A DNA stretch of 22,842 nucleotides from Candidatus Aenigmatarchaeota archaeon (GTDB lineage Archaea > Aenigmatarchaeota > Aenigmatarchaeia > QMZS01), in NCBI GenBank assembly GCA_003663295.1, contig QMZS01000006.1, positions 1 through 22,842 on the forward strand, given 5' to 3'. The notes beneath the pieces are model-generated. The model did no database searches and was not told the DNA's origin. It saw nothing but the letters and a program-made list of their open reading frames with translations. This document shows, piece after piece, positions 14,791-22,774 of this stretch (positions are counted from its first letter, which is position 1; every line of letters begins with the position of its first letter). The position numbers were made by a program, and so were the translations under genes.

Positions 14791-15687
14791 GTTAATTCTA
14801 AAATACACTAAAAGAGAAACGCCTATAAGAAACATTGCAGAAACTAGATACAAAGCAATATGAGGATTATTCTGAAAAGGAAGTGAAATATTCATACCAT
14901 AAAAACCAGACATTGCTGTTGAAATACCAAGAAATATTGTGAATATTGTAAGAATTGTAATTGTCTTGTTCATCTTGTTTGATAACAAAATCGTCTGATA
15001 ATTTCTCAGATTGGATATTGTTTTCAGGGAAGATTTACACAGGTTCAAACCCTGGTTTGAATCAATAACAAGGTCTTCCATAATCTCTTTGTCTTCTTCG
15101 AAAAATTTGACTTTCTTAAGCAATCTTTCATAAATCAAACTTGTGTGCTGATAAGAAAAAATAAGATTATTTAATTTTTCTTCTTGTTGCAATAAAATTC
15201 TCAGGTCATTTTCGCGAATTTCTTTTGTGGAACTCTTTTTCGCATTTACTATCTTTACAATTCTTATTGTTTCTCTTTCAAACCTGTCGTTTATCATAGA
15301 AAGGAATTTTATCAAAGTTTTTAGTTTCTGTGTTGTGGTTATCTTAGTCTTACCTTCAATTACAGATTTTATAAACGAAGGTTCTCTTGAAGATAAAGTC
15401 AATAAAAATTTATCAGTTATCAAAATTAGACAAGTACCTAAAAAATCCTCTGTCCTGGAAATTATTTTTGCAAGAATATAAATCTCATCCTCGTCAAATT
15501 CTACCCTCGGAACTTCATTCCGGTCCAACCCAGAAAACAGGTTTTCTTTATCAAGTTTAAATTCCTTTGTGAGAAAATCTATTTCTTCATTTGTTGGATT
15601 AATAACATTTATCCAACATCCTTTGCTGAACCCACCCATTGTTTTTAATCTCCGGTCATTTAAGGTTCTTTTATAATAAGTTATCAT
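14785..15687 (-). CDS. corA: CorA-family divalent cation transporter
   Basis: The 300-residue protein has the CorA plan: a cytosolic alpha-beta domain, long helices (QEEKLNNLIFSYQHTSLIYE), and two C-terminal membrane helices separated by the signature YGMN (SGFYGMNISLPF, about residues 264-266). The family forms pentameric Mg2+ (sometimes Co2+/Ni2+ or Zn2+) channels. I chose the ATG at 15687 (MITYYKRTLNDRRLK) over an upstream GTG that would add a short hydrophobic run from the intergenic region. It ends convergently, overlapping the preceding plus-strand gene by six bases. Confidence 0.93.
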   Translation of the reverse strand: MITYYKRTLNDRRLKTMGGFSKGCWINVINPTNEEIDFLTKEFKLDKENLFSGLDRNEVPRVEFDEDEIYILAKIISRTEDFLGTCLILITDKFLLTLSSREPSFIKSVIEGKTKITTTQKLKTLIKFLSMINDRFERETIRIVKIVNAKKSSTKEIRENDLRILLQQEEKLNNLIFSYQHTSLIYERLLKKVKFFEEDKEIMEDLVIDSNQGLNLCKSSLKTISNLRNYQTILLSNKMNKTITILTIFTIFLGISTAMSGFYGMNISLPFQNNPHIALYLVSAMFLIGVSLLVYFRINL

Positions 15688-15720
15688 AATTAACAAAAGG
15701 AATATAATTAACACCTAAAT

Positions 15721-17001
15721 TTATTCTTTATTAGTTCCCTGTTCGGGGCTGGGATTAAATTTTTCATTATTTTCTTGTTTAGGATTAAGATCAATGGGAC
15801 TTTTATGAATTGCTTCCGGCGTATGAATCAATTCAAGAAAAAACAAATTCTCAAGATTTATTATTACATGACCGCTTTTTCCTTTTATCCCAAAAGGTTT
15901 TGTATAATAATTTTCAGAGTATAAAAGTTCAACGCAGGTCACCCATTTTTTATTTATAAAAACGCGGAATTTGAAAAAATCCATACCTGCCAATTTCCTT
16001 GAAGTAATTGAATATCTTATCCCAAAATCATCAAAATACTTCCTGAAAAAATTAAATAATTCTTTTCTGGTATCCATATATTTCCTTTCGTTTGTGAAAA
16101 ACAACATGTTTAATTTAAGATAATTCACACTGTAAAAAAACTGTTTGTTCCAAATTGTATTCTCGATTGCCTTGTAAAAAGCAAATGGTATTTCACTGAA
16201 AATCCAGCCCGCAACTCTTGTTTCTATCTTTGGAATTTTTCCAGTCAGGTAATAAGCTTCATAAAACATTTCTGTATCAATTGGTTTCGACAAAAATTCC
16301 GAGAAAATTTCTTTCGGAATATATTTTATTAGAGATTTATCTTCTATTAAATTTAACGGGGCAGCTAAAGGAACATAAATTTCTTCTGCTTCAAAAGTTT
16401 CTTCCAATTCTTTAATCAAATTTTCCTTTATCCTATGGATTTTCTTCACGCCTTTTGGAAGATACATATTTTCGTCTTTTATAATCCCTTTTTTCAAGAG
16501 TCCCTGATTTTCAGCTTCTTCAGAAGGATTCTTCTCAATAATTGTCTTGGTTTCACTCTCAAAAATAACCCTGTCTCTTTCTCCTGAAACTTTTTCTTCC
16601 AATAACATCACAGCCCTTTCAATTAAATTGTCCCTCAAAAATTCCTTCTCAACATCTTTGAAAACCATCTTGCAGGTTTCTCCATTACAGACAACAGTTT
16701 TTGCAACAGGTATTTTAACTTTACCCGTGTACTCGCACGCAAAAGTAATTTCGCATGAAGTCAAATAATAATCCCTAATTCCAAGTTTGTGTTCCTTCAA
16801 CTGTTCGCTAAGTTTTTTTATAAGTATTAAAACATATTTAGATAACTCCTTGTCCCCGAAAAGACTTATATACATCCGGTTTGCGGAATGAATTGCGGAA
16901 ATAAAATATTCTTCTTTCTTCAACTTAGTTCTAATTTCAGAAAAAAGTTTCTCGTCCAAATCCCTTGAAAATTTTATAAGCAATTCTAATTGAGATTCCA
17001 T
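15721..17001 (-). CDS. Hypothetical protein, possibly tRNA-synthetase-like (SerRS2-type N domain)
   Basis: The 426-residue protein is soluble. Its first 170 residues (KLSEQLKEHKLGIRDYYLTS, VVCNGETCKMVFKDVEKEFL, ERAVMLLEEKV) resemble by eye the N-terminal domain of the archaeal/methanogenic-type seryl-tRNA synthetase. The stretch KIHRIKENLIKELEETFEAE and IYVPLAAPLN resembles a class II motif 1 region. I see no clear class II motif 2 or 3, so it may be a non-catalytic paralogue, or the likeness may be wrong. The tail is Asn/Pro/Glu-rich. The start ATG at 17001 is the only good one. It lies 33 bases upstream of the corA ATG, on the same strand. Confidence 0.75.
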   Translation of the reverse strand: MESQLELLIKFSRDLDEKLFSEIRTKLKKEEYFISAIHSANRMYISLFGDKELSKYVLILIKKLSEQLKEHKLGIRDYYLTSCEITFACEYTGKVKIPVAKTVVCNGETCKMVFKDVEKEFLRDNLIERAVMLLEEKVSGERDRVIFESETKTIIEKNPSEEAENQGLLKKGIIKDENMYLPKGVKKIHRIKENLIKELEETFEAEEIYVPLAAPLNLIEDKSLIKYIPKEIFSEFLSKPIDTEMFYEAYYLTGKIPKIETRVAGWIFSEIPFAFYKAIENTIWNKQFFYSVNYLKLNMLFFTNERKYMDTRKELFNFFRKYFDDFGIRYSITSRKLAGMDFFKFRVFINKKWVTCVELLYSENYYTKPFGIKGKSGHVIINLENLFFLELIHTPEAIHKSPIDLNPKQENNEKFNPSPEQGTNKE

Positions 17002-17035
17002 AAATTAAAATAACAAGTTAATAATAGTGGTTTAT

Positions 17036-17337
17036 TTAAGGATAACCTTGGTCTAACCTGAACTGCAATGGAGCACTTATTTTATCTTTTTGGAATGTAT
17101 TCAAAAGGAAAGTTTTTCTGTTCCGGGTTGCATGCAGGACATGTATAACTAGTTATGCTTTTTGAAGAGTATTCCCTGTGGTCATCTATAACACGCATCC
17201 ACATCCGGACATACAGAATAATACAATAAATCAGCATCATCGCCGGCAACACCAATCAAACGACCTTTCCCTGAATTTAAGAGTAAATCAAATCCACTAC
17301 CAACTTCTGAATAAGGGTCTATATTTTTAACCCTAAA
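17036..17337 (-). pseudogene. Remnant of a small Cys-containing protein gene (frameshifted)
   Basis: On the minus strand one frame reads VGSGFDLLLNSGKGRLIGVA then GDDADLLYYSVCPD. After a one-base shift another continues RVIDDHREYSSKSITSYTCP then ACNPEQKNFPL to TAA at 17036. CP and CPAC look like halves of a zinc-binding site. No start codon is seen upstream; a TAG closes the first frame at 17338-17340. It is most simply a decayed zinc-ribbon gene. Function unknown. Confidence 0.45.
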
Positions 17338-17395
17338 CTACAGATGCAAAAAATTTTAAATATTCTACTTAAGAATAAAAAATTAAATATAATTT

Positions 17396-17728
17396 TTAAC
17401 AAAGATCCATTCCGCTATTTTCTACAGATTTAAACCAACCAGCCGCCTCTGTAGCGTCTTCAATAGAACCATAAACACCCATCTCAACCAAAGCGCTTAA
17501 AGGATCATACTTAACTCCATTTTTCAAAAGATATTTCTCTGCTACCCCAAGCCCCTCAACAAATTCTACAACGTTCTCAACTCCATTTACTGCTTCTTTA
17601 TGTGTGTCATAAATTCCGCTCTTAATTAGAGTCTCTAATAATGCTTTAACTTCTTCCAAAGAATCATAAACGCCAGCCTCAACTAATCGCCCACATAATC
17701 CTGAATAATCTTCCCTTATTTCTTCCAT
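17396..17728 (-). CDS. Small protein with internal GVYDS-type repeats
   Basis: The 110-residue, acidic protein contains a repeated motif: LVEAGVYDSLEEV (15-27), LIKSGIYDTHKEA (34-46) and LVEMGVYGSIEDA (80-92), with a weaker LLKNGVKYDPLSA (67-79). Each has a helix-turn-helix look. The motif resembles the first helix of ribbon-helix-helix proteins (LVExGxYxSxxEA), but no DNA-binding strand is visible. It is a single gene with its own AT-rich flanks, downstream of the thermosome gene. Function unknown. Confidence 0.75.
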   Translation of the reverse strand: MEEIREDYSGLCGRLVEAGVYDSLEEVKALLETLIKSGIYDTHKEAVNGVENVVEFVEGLGVAEKYLLKNGVKYDPLSALVEMGVYGSIEDATEAAGWFKSVENSGMDLC

Positions 17729-17810
17729 ATTTTAAATAGTAATAAAATTATAAATATCCCACTTAACAGTAAAAAATTGTAAATAAAAATAAAATTTATT
17801 AAAAATTGGA

Positions 17811-19436
17811 TTAATATCCCATTCCGCCCATTCCTCCAGGAGGCATTTGCGGCATGCTGGATTTTCCGGCTGTGATTATATCATCTATTCTCAAAATCAT
17901 CTCGGCTACATCTGTTGCTGATGAAATTGCCTGTACTTTTATTTTTGTTGGTTCCACAACACCAAGTTTATCCATATCGTCTATTTTTCCTTCAAAAACA
18001 TTTATTCCATATCCTGTATTTCCAGATTCATGTTTGCTTTTTGCTTCGACTAACAGTTCAACCGCATCTTTTCCTGCGCTCTCTGCAAGAGTTCTTGGGA
18101 TTATCTCCAAAGCTTCTGCGAAAGCATTGATTGCAAGTTGTTCTTTTCCACCCACAGTAATTGCATAAGCTCTTAGTTTCTTTGCTGCTTCTATTTCAAC
18201 TGCTCCTCCTCCATATACATATGAAGAAAGTTCCAAAGTTGATGCAACTCCTAACACCGCATCGTCCATTGCTCTTTTTGCTTCATCAACTACATGTTCT
18301 GTTCCGCCTCTTATTAATATTGAAACTGCTTTTGGGTCTTTGCATTCTCTCACAAAAACCATTTTGTCCTCGCCGATTTTCTTTTCCTCAACAATTCCAG
18401 CCATTCCAAAATCTTCTGGAGAGATTTCATTCACGCTTGAGATTATTCTTGCTCCTGTTGCTTTTGACAACTTTTCCATGTCGCTTTCCTTTACTCTTCT
18501 GACTGCAACAATTCCATATTTTGCCAAATAATACTGAACCATATCATCAATTCCTTTCTGGCAGAATACTATTTTTGCTCCGCTGTCTTTTACTTTTTCC
18601 GCAATACTCTTTAGCATTTTTGATTCCTGGTCCGCAAAAGCCTGCATTTTCTCAGGGTCTGTTATTGAAATCTTTGCGTCGGTTTCTGTTGATTTCACTT
18701 CAAGAGCTGCATTGATTAAAGCAATTTTTGCGTCTTTAGTCATCTTTGGCATTGCTGAATGAACGATCTCTTTGTCAATTACTATTCCTTTTATGAGTTC
18801 TGTATCTTTAATTGAACCTCCCTGCTTTTTTTCAATTTGAATATCTTCGGGATTAATCACAGTTTTTCCGTTTTCTTCGTAGGCAACGCATTTTATTGCA
18901 TTCACTGCCAAATCTGAAAGTTCATTTTTTGAACTCTCAATTCCTTTCCCAGTCATGGCTGTAAGAGAAACTTTTCTTAGATTTTCTGCATCACTCAAAG
19001 AAACCTTTTTGCCAATATCTCCAAGTGATTCTATTGTTTTGCTCATTGCCAGTCTGTATCCTTTTACAATCGTTGTTCTGTGAATTCCCTGATCAAGCAA
19101 ATCACCGGCTTTCTTCAAAAGCTGACCTGTCAAAACAACTGCTGTTGTTGTGCCATCGCCAACCTCCTGTTCCTGTGTTTTTGCCACTTCTCTAATCATC
19201 TTTGCTGCTGGATGCTGGATTTCCATCTCCTCAAGAATTGTGACACCATCATTTGTGATTGTTATATCTCCTGTAGAATCTACAAGCATCTTATCCATTC
19301 CCTTTGGTCCCAATGTGCTCCTGACTATCTCTGAAACTGAAATTGCAGCACTGATATTTGCTCTCTGTGCGTCTTTTCCTGTCTGTCTTAAAACATCGTC
19401 TGATAATACAAGTATTGGTTGATTATATTCGCTCAT
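17811..19436 (-). CDS. thsA: Thermosome subunit (group II chaperonin)
   Basis: The 541-residue protein is full length: GPKGMDKMLVDSTGDITITN, GDGTTTAVVLTG (nucleotide site), the apical domain in the middle, and the C-terminal Gly/Met tail PQMPPGGMGGMGY. Group II chaperonins form two stacked rings that fold proteins in an ATP-driven cycle with a built-in lid. I chose ATG 19436 because AGGTGA lies six bases upstream, although a GTG at 19445 is in frame. Only one subunit gene is in the window. The upstream AT-rich TTTTTAAAATTTAAAA is a likely promoter element. Confidence 0.97.
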   Translation of the reverse strand: MSEYNQPILVLSDDVLRQTGKDAQRANISAAISVSEIVRSTLGPKGMDKMLVDSTGDITITNDGVTILEEMEIQHPAAKMIREVAKTQEQEVGDGTTTAVVLTGQLLKKAGDLLDQGIHRTTIVKGYRLAMSKTIESLGDIGKKVSLSDAENLRKVSLTAMTGKGIESSKNELSDLAVNAIKCVAYEENGKTVINPEDIQIEKKQGGSIKDTELIKGIVIDKEIVHSAMPKMTKDAKIALINAALEVKSTETDAKISITDPEKMQAFADQESKMLKSIAEKVKDSGAKIVFCQKGIDDMVQYYLAKYGIVAVRRVKESDMEKLSKATGARIISSVNEISPEDFGMAGIVEEKKIGEDKMVFVRECKDPKAVSILIRGGTEHVVDEAKRAMDDAVLGVASTLELSSYVYGGGAVEIEAAKKLRAYAITVGGKEQLAINAFAEALEIIPRTLAESAGKDAVELLVEAKSKHESGNTGYGINVFEGKIDDMDKLGVVEPTKIKVQAISSATDVAEMILRIDDIITAGKSSMPQMPPGGMGGMGY

Positions 19437-19440
19437 TTTT

Positions 19441-19447
19441 TTCACCT
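19441..19447 (-). promoter_or_regulatory. Ribosome binding site of the thermosome gene
   Basis: On the minus strand AGGTGA sits about five bases before ATG 19436. Clear Shine-Dalgarno sites are scarce in this window; this one decides the start over the GTG at 19445, which overlaps it. Confidence 0.6.
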
Positions 19448-19516
19448 AAATATAATTAGATTTTAAATTTTAAAAAGGGATAACTTAACAGAGATTTATC
19501 CCAATAAATCAAAGAT

Positions 19517-20238
19517 TCAAAATCCATAAAAAATATCTTTAACCGGTTCAGTAATTTTTTTAAGAAACCTGCGACCAGTATTTGAATAGGTTTCTCTTAA
19601 TTCTATCACAGTTTCCGAATCCACATATAAGTCCAAATCATCAATAAATCCCCCCATGCCCCCAGCCCTATTAAATCTATCCCCTTGCTGGCAGGGTCTG
19701 CAGATAAATGTATTCTAACTGAATCGGGTGTTATTTCAAAAAACAAAGATTGTTCTATTTCTCCATAATATTTTGAAGTACTCTCAAATTTGGTTGCAAC
19801 CAAATTCAAAGAAGGACTATGTTTTAATCTTCCTATTAATTCTTCCTCATTCACAGTTTCCTGTGAATCATCCAATATTCCTTTAATTTCATATTCTTCT
19901 GTTTCATGCCTGTCTTCAGGAAATTTTGGGGTTACTGCCATTCTATTTTTTTCTCCCAAATATAAATTTGCAGTATTATACCCCCCATTTAAATCCGCCA
20001 AATCTTCCGGCAGTGAAGAGTATAAATTATCCAATTGTTCTTCTGTTGGTTTTATCTCAAGAACTGCCACGATCTCCGGGTTTATGTTATACATCTCAAA
20101 TATCCCATCACCAAGAGGAATTTTCACAGAATCCACCATTCTTTTATTGATATCCTCAATTAAATCCAAATAAATAAAACCCAAATTGCGACTGTAACCA
20201 AGTTTTCCTGTTTTTCCCTGAATATCTCTCCAAACCAT
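19517..20238 (-). pseudogene. Hypothetical protein gene with a frameshift in a G run
   Basis: From ATG 20238 the frame reads MVWRDIQGKTGKLGYSRNLG to GLGAWG, then hits a run of six G (C at 19650-19655 on the plus strand). In the uncorrected frame it ends poorly (LLMIWTYMWIRKL, TGA at 19606). Adding one G gives FIDDLDLYVDSETVIELRET, then YSNTGRRFLKKITEPVKDIF to a TGA at 19517, which is far more protein-like. The full product would be about 240 residues, soluble, with no recognised domain. A real frameshift, an assembly error and slippage on the G run all remain possible. Confidence 0.7.
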
Positions 20239-20441
20239 ATTTATTACCCAAATATAATTGTGAAGAAACTTTTAAAATAAGAAATAAGCTCCAGAAAGCT
20301 TTTGAAAATACAAATTTGGTGAAAACTTACAAAAATTATCTGAAAAAATAAGTTCACTGAAATTTATGAATTTGGATAAAAAATCCATCAACTAACAAAA
20401 ATAAAAAATTAACAAAATAAAAAATCACTCAAAAACAAAAA

Positions 20442-21104
20442 CTAATATTTTAATTTAGCTGCCTGATTCTGCTCTTTCTGAATTGCTCCTATTTCTTTGA
20501 TTCTTGTGTTGACTTCATCTTCGATTTCCAGTGCTTTTGCAATGTCAGTGCACCTATTTCTTACAGTTACTTCTGTAACGCCAATTGCTTCTGCCACACC
20601 TCTCTGTGAAACCAAATTGTTGTTCATTATTGCTGCGATATACAACGTTGCCGCTGCTAATCCAATAGGTCCTTTTCCAGAAAATCCTCTGTTTGCTTTC
20701 AATGCTTTTAGATAAGCATTTGCTCTAGTCTGCACTTTGTCATCCATTTCCAATAAAGTTGCGCACCTTGGAACATAAGCCATTGCTGTTGAAGGAATTA
20801 CTCTTATATTTAGTTTTGATGCCACGTACCTATAGTTTCTCCCAAATTCTCTTTTGTCAACACCCGCAATATTGCAGATTTCTGACATTAGTCTTGGAGA
20901 ACCATGTTCTCTGGACAAAGCATATATTAATGTGCCGAGTACGGTCTCAACACGTCTTCCTTTTACAAGTCCTTTCTCAACAGCTTTCTGATACATGATG
21001 CCAACCTTTTCTTTTAGTTCCTCAGGTAAACATAAACCAGAAGACATTCTGTCCAATTCTGATAAAGCAAACTCTCCGTTTTTGTCTTTTTCGTCTTTAC
21101 CCAT
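20442..21104 (-). CDS. tfb: Transcription initiation factor TFB, core domain only
   Basis: The protein consists of the two cyclin-like repeats of TFB/TFIIB: first LPEELKEKVGIMYQKAVEKG to YVASKLNIRV, second YVPRCATLLEMDDKVQTRAN to VRNRCTDIAKALEIEDEV, including the recognition helix region (SQRGVAEAIGVTEVTVRNRC) that binds the BRE. The N-terminal zinc ribbon and B-finger of normal TFB (about 300 residues) are missing: only about 15 charged residues precede the core. I chose ATG 21104 because AAGGTGG lies eight bases upstream; ATG 21125 is in frame. Transcripts end with TAG. It could be a paralogue working beside a full TFB elsewhere. Confidence 0.92.
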   Translation of the reverse strand: MGKDEKDKNGEFALSELDRMSSGLCLPEELKEKVGIMYQKAVEKGLVKGRRVETVLGTLIYALSREHGSPRLMSEICNIAGVDKREFGRNYRYVASKLNIRVIPSTAMAYVPRCATLLEMDDKVQTRANAYLKALKANRGFSGKGPIGLAAATLYIAAIMNNNLVSQRGVAEAIGVTEVTVRNRCTDIAKALEIEDEVNTRIKEIGAIQKEQNQAAKLKY

Positions 21105-21180
21105 TTCTTTTTCCACCTTTAACATATTACACCACTTTCCAGTTAGAAAAGCATTTAATTATATAACTTTAAAGTATATA

Positions 21181-21195
21181 AAGACTTCGGTCTTC
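21181..21195. other. Short UUCG-loop hairpin upstream of tfb
   Basis: AAGACTTCGGTCTT forms a 5-bp stem with a UUCG tetraloop, between two TATA-like stretches (TATATAAAG and CTAATATATATT). It lies in the divergent region between tfb and the decayed genes to the right. It could be a regulatory hairpin or an operator-like inverted repeat; the role is unknown. Confidence 0.35.
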
Positions 21196-21279
21196 TAATA
21201 TATATTTTACACTATAAAGTAATTGCAGTTTCAGTTATATTCATGCTACTTTCCATAATTAATATAACTTTTGAACTAT

Positions 21280-21580
21280 ATGCCAATAATACTAAAATGG
21301 TTTTATTTTTTGATTGAAACCCAAAATAATCTGATTTTTGAATTAAATTACTATATTGGCAAAAACAAGTTAATATATGAGAAAAACCGATATTCTTCAG
21401 GGACTTATGATAATCCTGATGATAAATATTATATTCGCTCTCCTATTGGTCTCAGGAACTTCTCTTTGCAGGTTTATTGGCGCAGATAATCCATTCGCAC
21501 CAATTTGCGAAGTTCTTTTCTCAATCTCGAAAAATCTCTCTGGAATTTTCTATTGAATTTCAGGCATTACTTATGAATAA
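21280..21580 (+). pseudogene. Decayed orphan gene, fragment 1
   Basis: From ATG 21280 the frame reads MPIILKWFYFLIETQNNLIF and ends LQVYWRR at TAA 21487. A one-base shift at about 21480 continues ADNPFAPICEVLFSISKNLS, then GIFY, an in-frame TGA at 21554-21556, ISGITYE and TAATAA. The continuity of protein-like sequence across the shift suggests one broken gene. The family is not recognised. Confidence 0.4.
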
Positions 21581-21594
21581 TAAGTTGTTTTATT

Positions 21595-22107
21595 ATGTAT
21601 GGAAAATATACAATTTCCACAAAGAATCCAAAAAGAGTTTATGAAAGATTTAATCTATTACTCCTTCAGAAGATACCTCCATACCAGGTGATTACTTTTC
21701 CCCTGAAGAAATTTTTGAAAAAATAGAGTCTTTATTTAACAAAGAATCAATAACCCGATTACAGACCAAATATTATGTAAATCCTTATAACAACCGAATT
21801 ATTCCCAAAAAAATCCCTGAAAATAAATCTAGAATTAAATTGGGGGATAGTTTCATATGATTAAATAAAATATTTCCCTTTTTCCTACGAAGAAGGTATC
21901 TCTGCTGTAAACGCGGTATTTAAAGAATCTACTGAGGAACTTAGCTCAAGGTCTCAGAATTACTTGAGATGGATTTTTGAGAATAGAGAAAAATTAGAGA
22001 AGGGATTAATTAAAGAAATAATGGAACCTTATAAAGAAGAACTAACTGGATTTTTAGGTGATACAAATCCGCCTTACTCAATTTATATATCTCAAGAAAG
22101 AATTTAA
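21595..22107 (+). pseudogene. Decayed orphan gene, fragment 2
   Basis: ATG 21595 starts MYGKYTISTKNPKRVYERF. A one-base shift then gives SITPSEDTSIPGDYFSPEEI, FEKIESLFNKESITRLQTKY and KIPENKSRIKLGDSFI up to a TGA at 21858-21860. The frame continues LNKIFPF, and after an extra T in a T run, SYEEGISAVNAVFKESTEEL through NYLRWIFENREKLEKGLIKE to TAA at 22105. Three lesions in about 170 codons mark a pseudogene. The C-terminal part is helical; function unknown. Confidence 0.5.
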
Positions 22108-22109
22108 AG

Positions 22110-22313
22110 TTATTTTATTTCAACAATTTTCCTCTTACTTTTGAATCCTTTAACAATTCTCACCTTCCTGCCAAAATACTTTGAAAGTATTCTCTCAACC
22201 CCTATATTTGCCTTATTATCCTCGGGTTTCTCCTTAATTTTGACTCTCATTGGGTCCTCGTCCAGAATCTGCTTCTTTTTTGAATTCGGAACAACAATAA
22301 TGTGTTTTTTCAT
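22110..22313 (-). CDS. DUF167/YggU-family protein
   Basis: The 67-residue protein (MKKHIIVVPNSKKKQILDED then MRVKIKEKPEDNKANIGVER, KYFGRKVRIVKGFKSKRKIV) matches the DUF167 (YggU, UPF0235) family: VxPxSKKxxI, the KxxPxxxKAN motif and the late GxxSRxKxV. The biochemical function of the family is unknown. It diverges from uL13 with 47 bases between starts and ends two bases from the decayed gene. Confidence 0.85.
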   Translation of the reverse strand: MKKHIIVVPNSKKKQILDEDPMRVKIKEKPEDNKANIGVERILSKYFGRKVRIVKGFKSKRKIVEIK

Positions 22314-22331
22314 AAAAACTTATAGTAAATC

Positions 22332-22341
22332 TATATTTTAA
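22332..22341 (+). promoter_or_regulatory. TATA-like box of the uL13 operon
   Basis: TATATTTTAA is centred about 25 bases before the uL13 ATG (22361), the spacing expected for a leaderless archaeal transcript. No Shine-Dalgarno site precedes the ATG. Confidence 0.45.
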
Positions 22342-22360
22342 GTTTTTTAGATAATAAAGA

Positions 22361-22774
22361 ATGGAGGTCGTAGATGCGCAGGATACAATCCTTGGAAGAT
22401 TGGCAACAGAAGTTGCAAAAAAATCCTTAAAAGGGGAAGAATTTATAATTTTGAATGCTGAAAAAATAGTTATTTCTGGGAACAAAGATGTAATTTTCAA
22501 GAGATACCTTGAAAGAAGGCAAAGAGGATGCCCTATTCACGGACCTTTCTTCCCATCAAAACCCGATATGATTGTTAAAAGAGCTATTCGAAATATGTTG
22601 CCTCATAAAAAAGATTATGGAAAAGCAGCCCTAAAAAGAATCAAAGTATTTTCCAGGGTGCCTGAAGAATACAAAGACAAAAAAATGGTGAAAATCGGAA
22701 AACAGGCAGACAAATTAAATTGTAATTTTGTTTTTATTTATGAAATTAGTGAATATCTTGGTGGTATAAAATGA
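22361..22774 (+). CDS. rpl13: Large ribosomal subunit protein uL13
   Basis: The 137-residue protein is archaeal uL13: VVDAQDTILGRLATEVAKKS, LNAEKIVISGNKD, the RAIRNMLPHKKDYGKAALKR core and the C-terminal NCNFVFIYEISEYLGGIK. The stop TGA overlaps the next ATG (ATGA), the coupling usual for the archaeal uL13-uS9 operon. If this TGA were read as Trp the protein would gain only five residues (WVEKK) before TAA. The length is normal for the family. Confidence 0.96.
   Translation: MEVVDAQDTILGRLATEVAKKSLKGEEFIILNAEKIVISGNKDVIFKRYLERRQRGCPIHGPFFPSKPDMIVKRAIRNMLPHKKDYGKAALKRIKVFSRVPEEYKDKKMVKIGKQADKLNCNFVFIYEISEYLGGIK

Noticed and set aside
17854..18715. Plus-strand reading frames opposite the thermosome gene
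   Set aside because: They are antisense shadows of a highly conserved gene and have no recognisable motifs.
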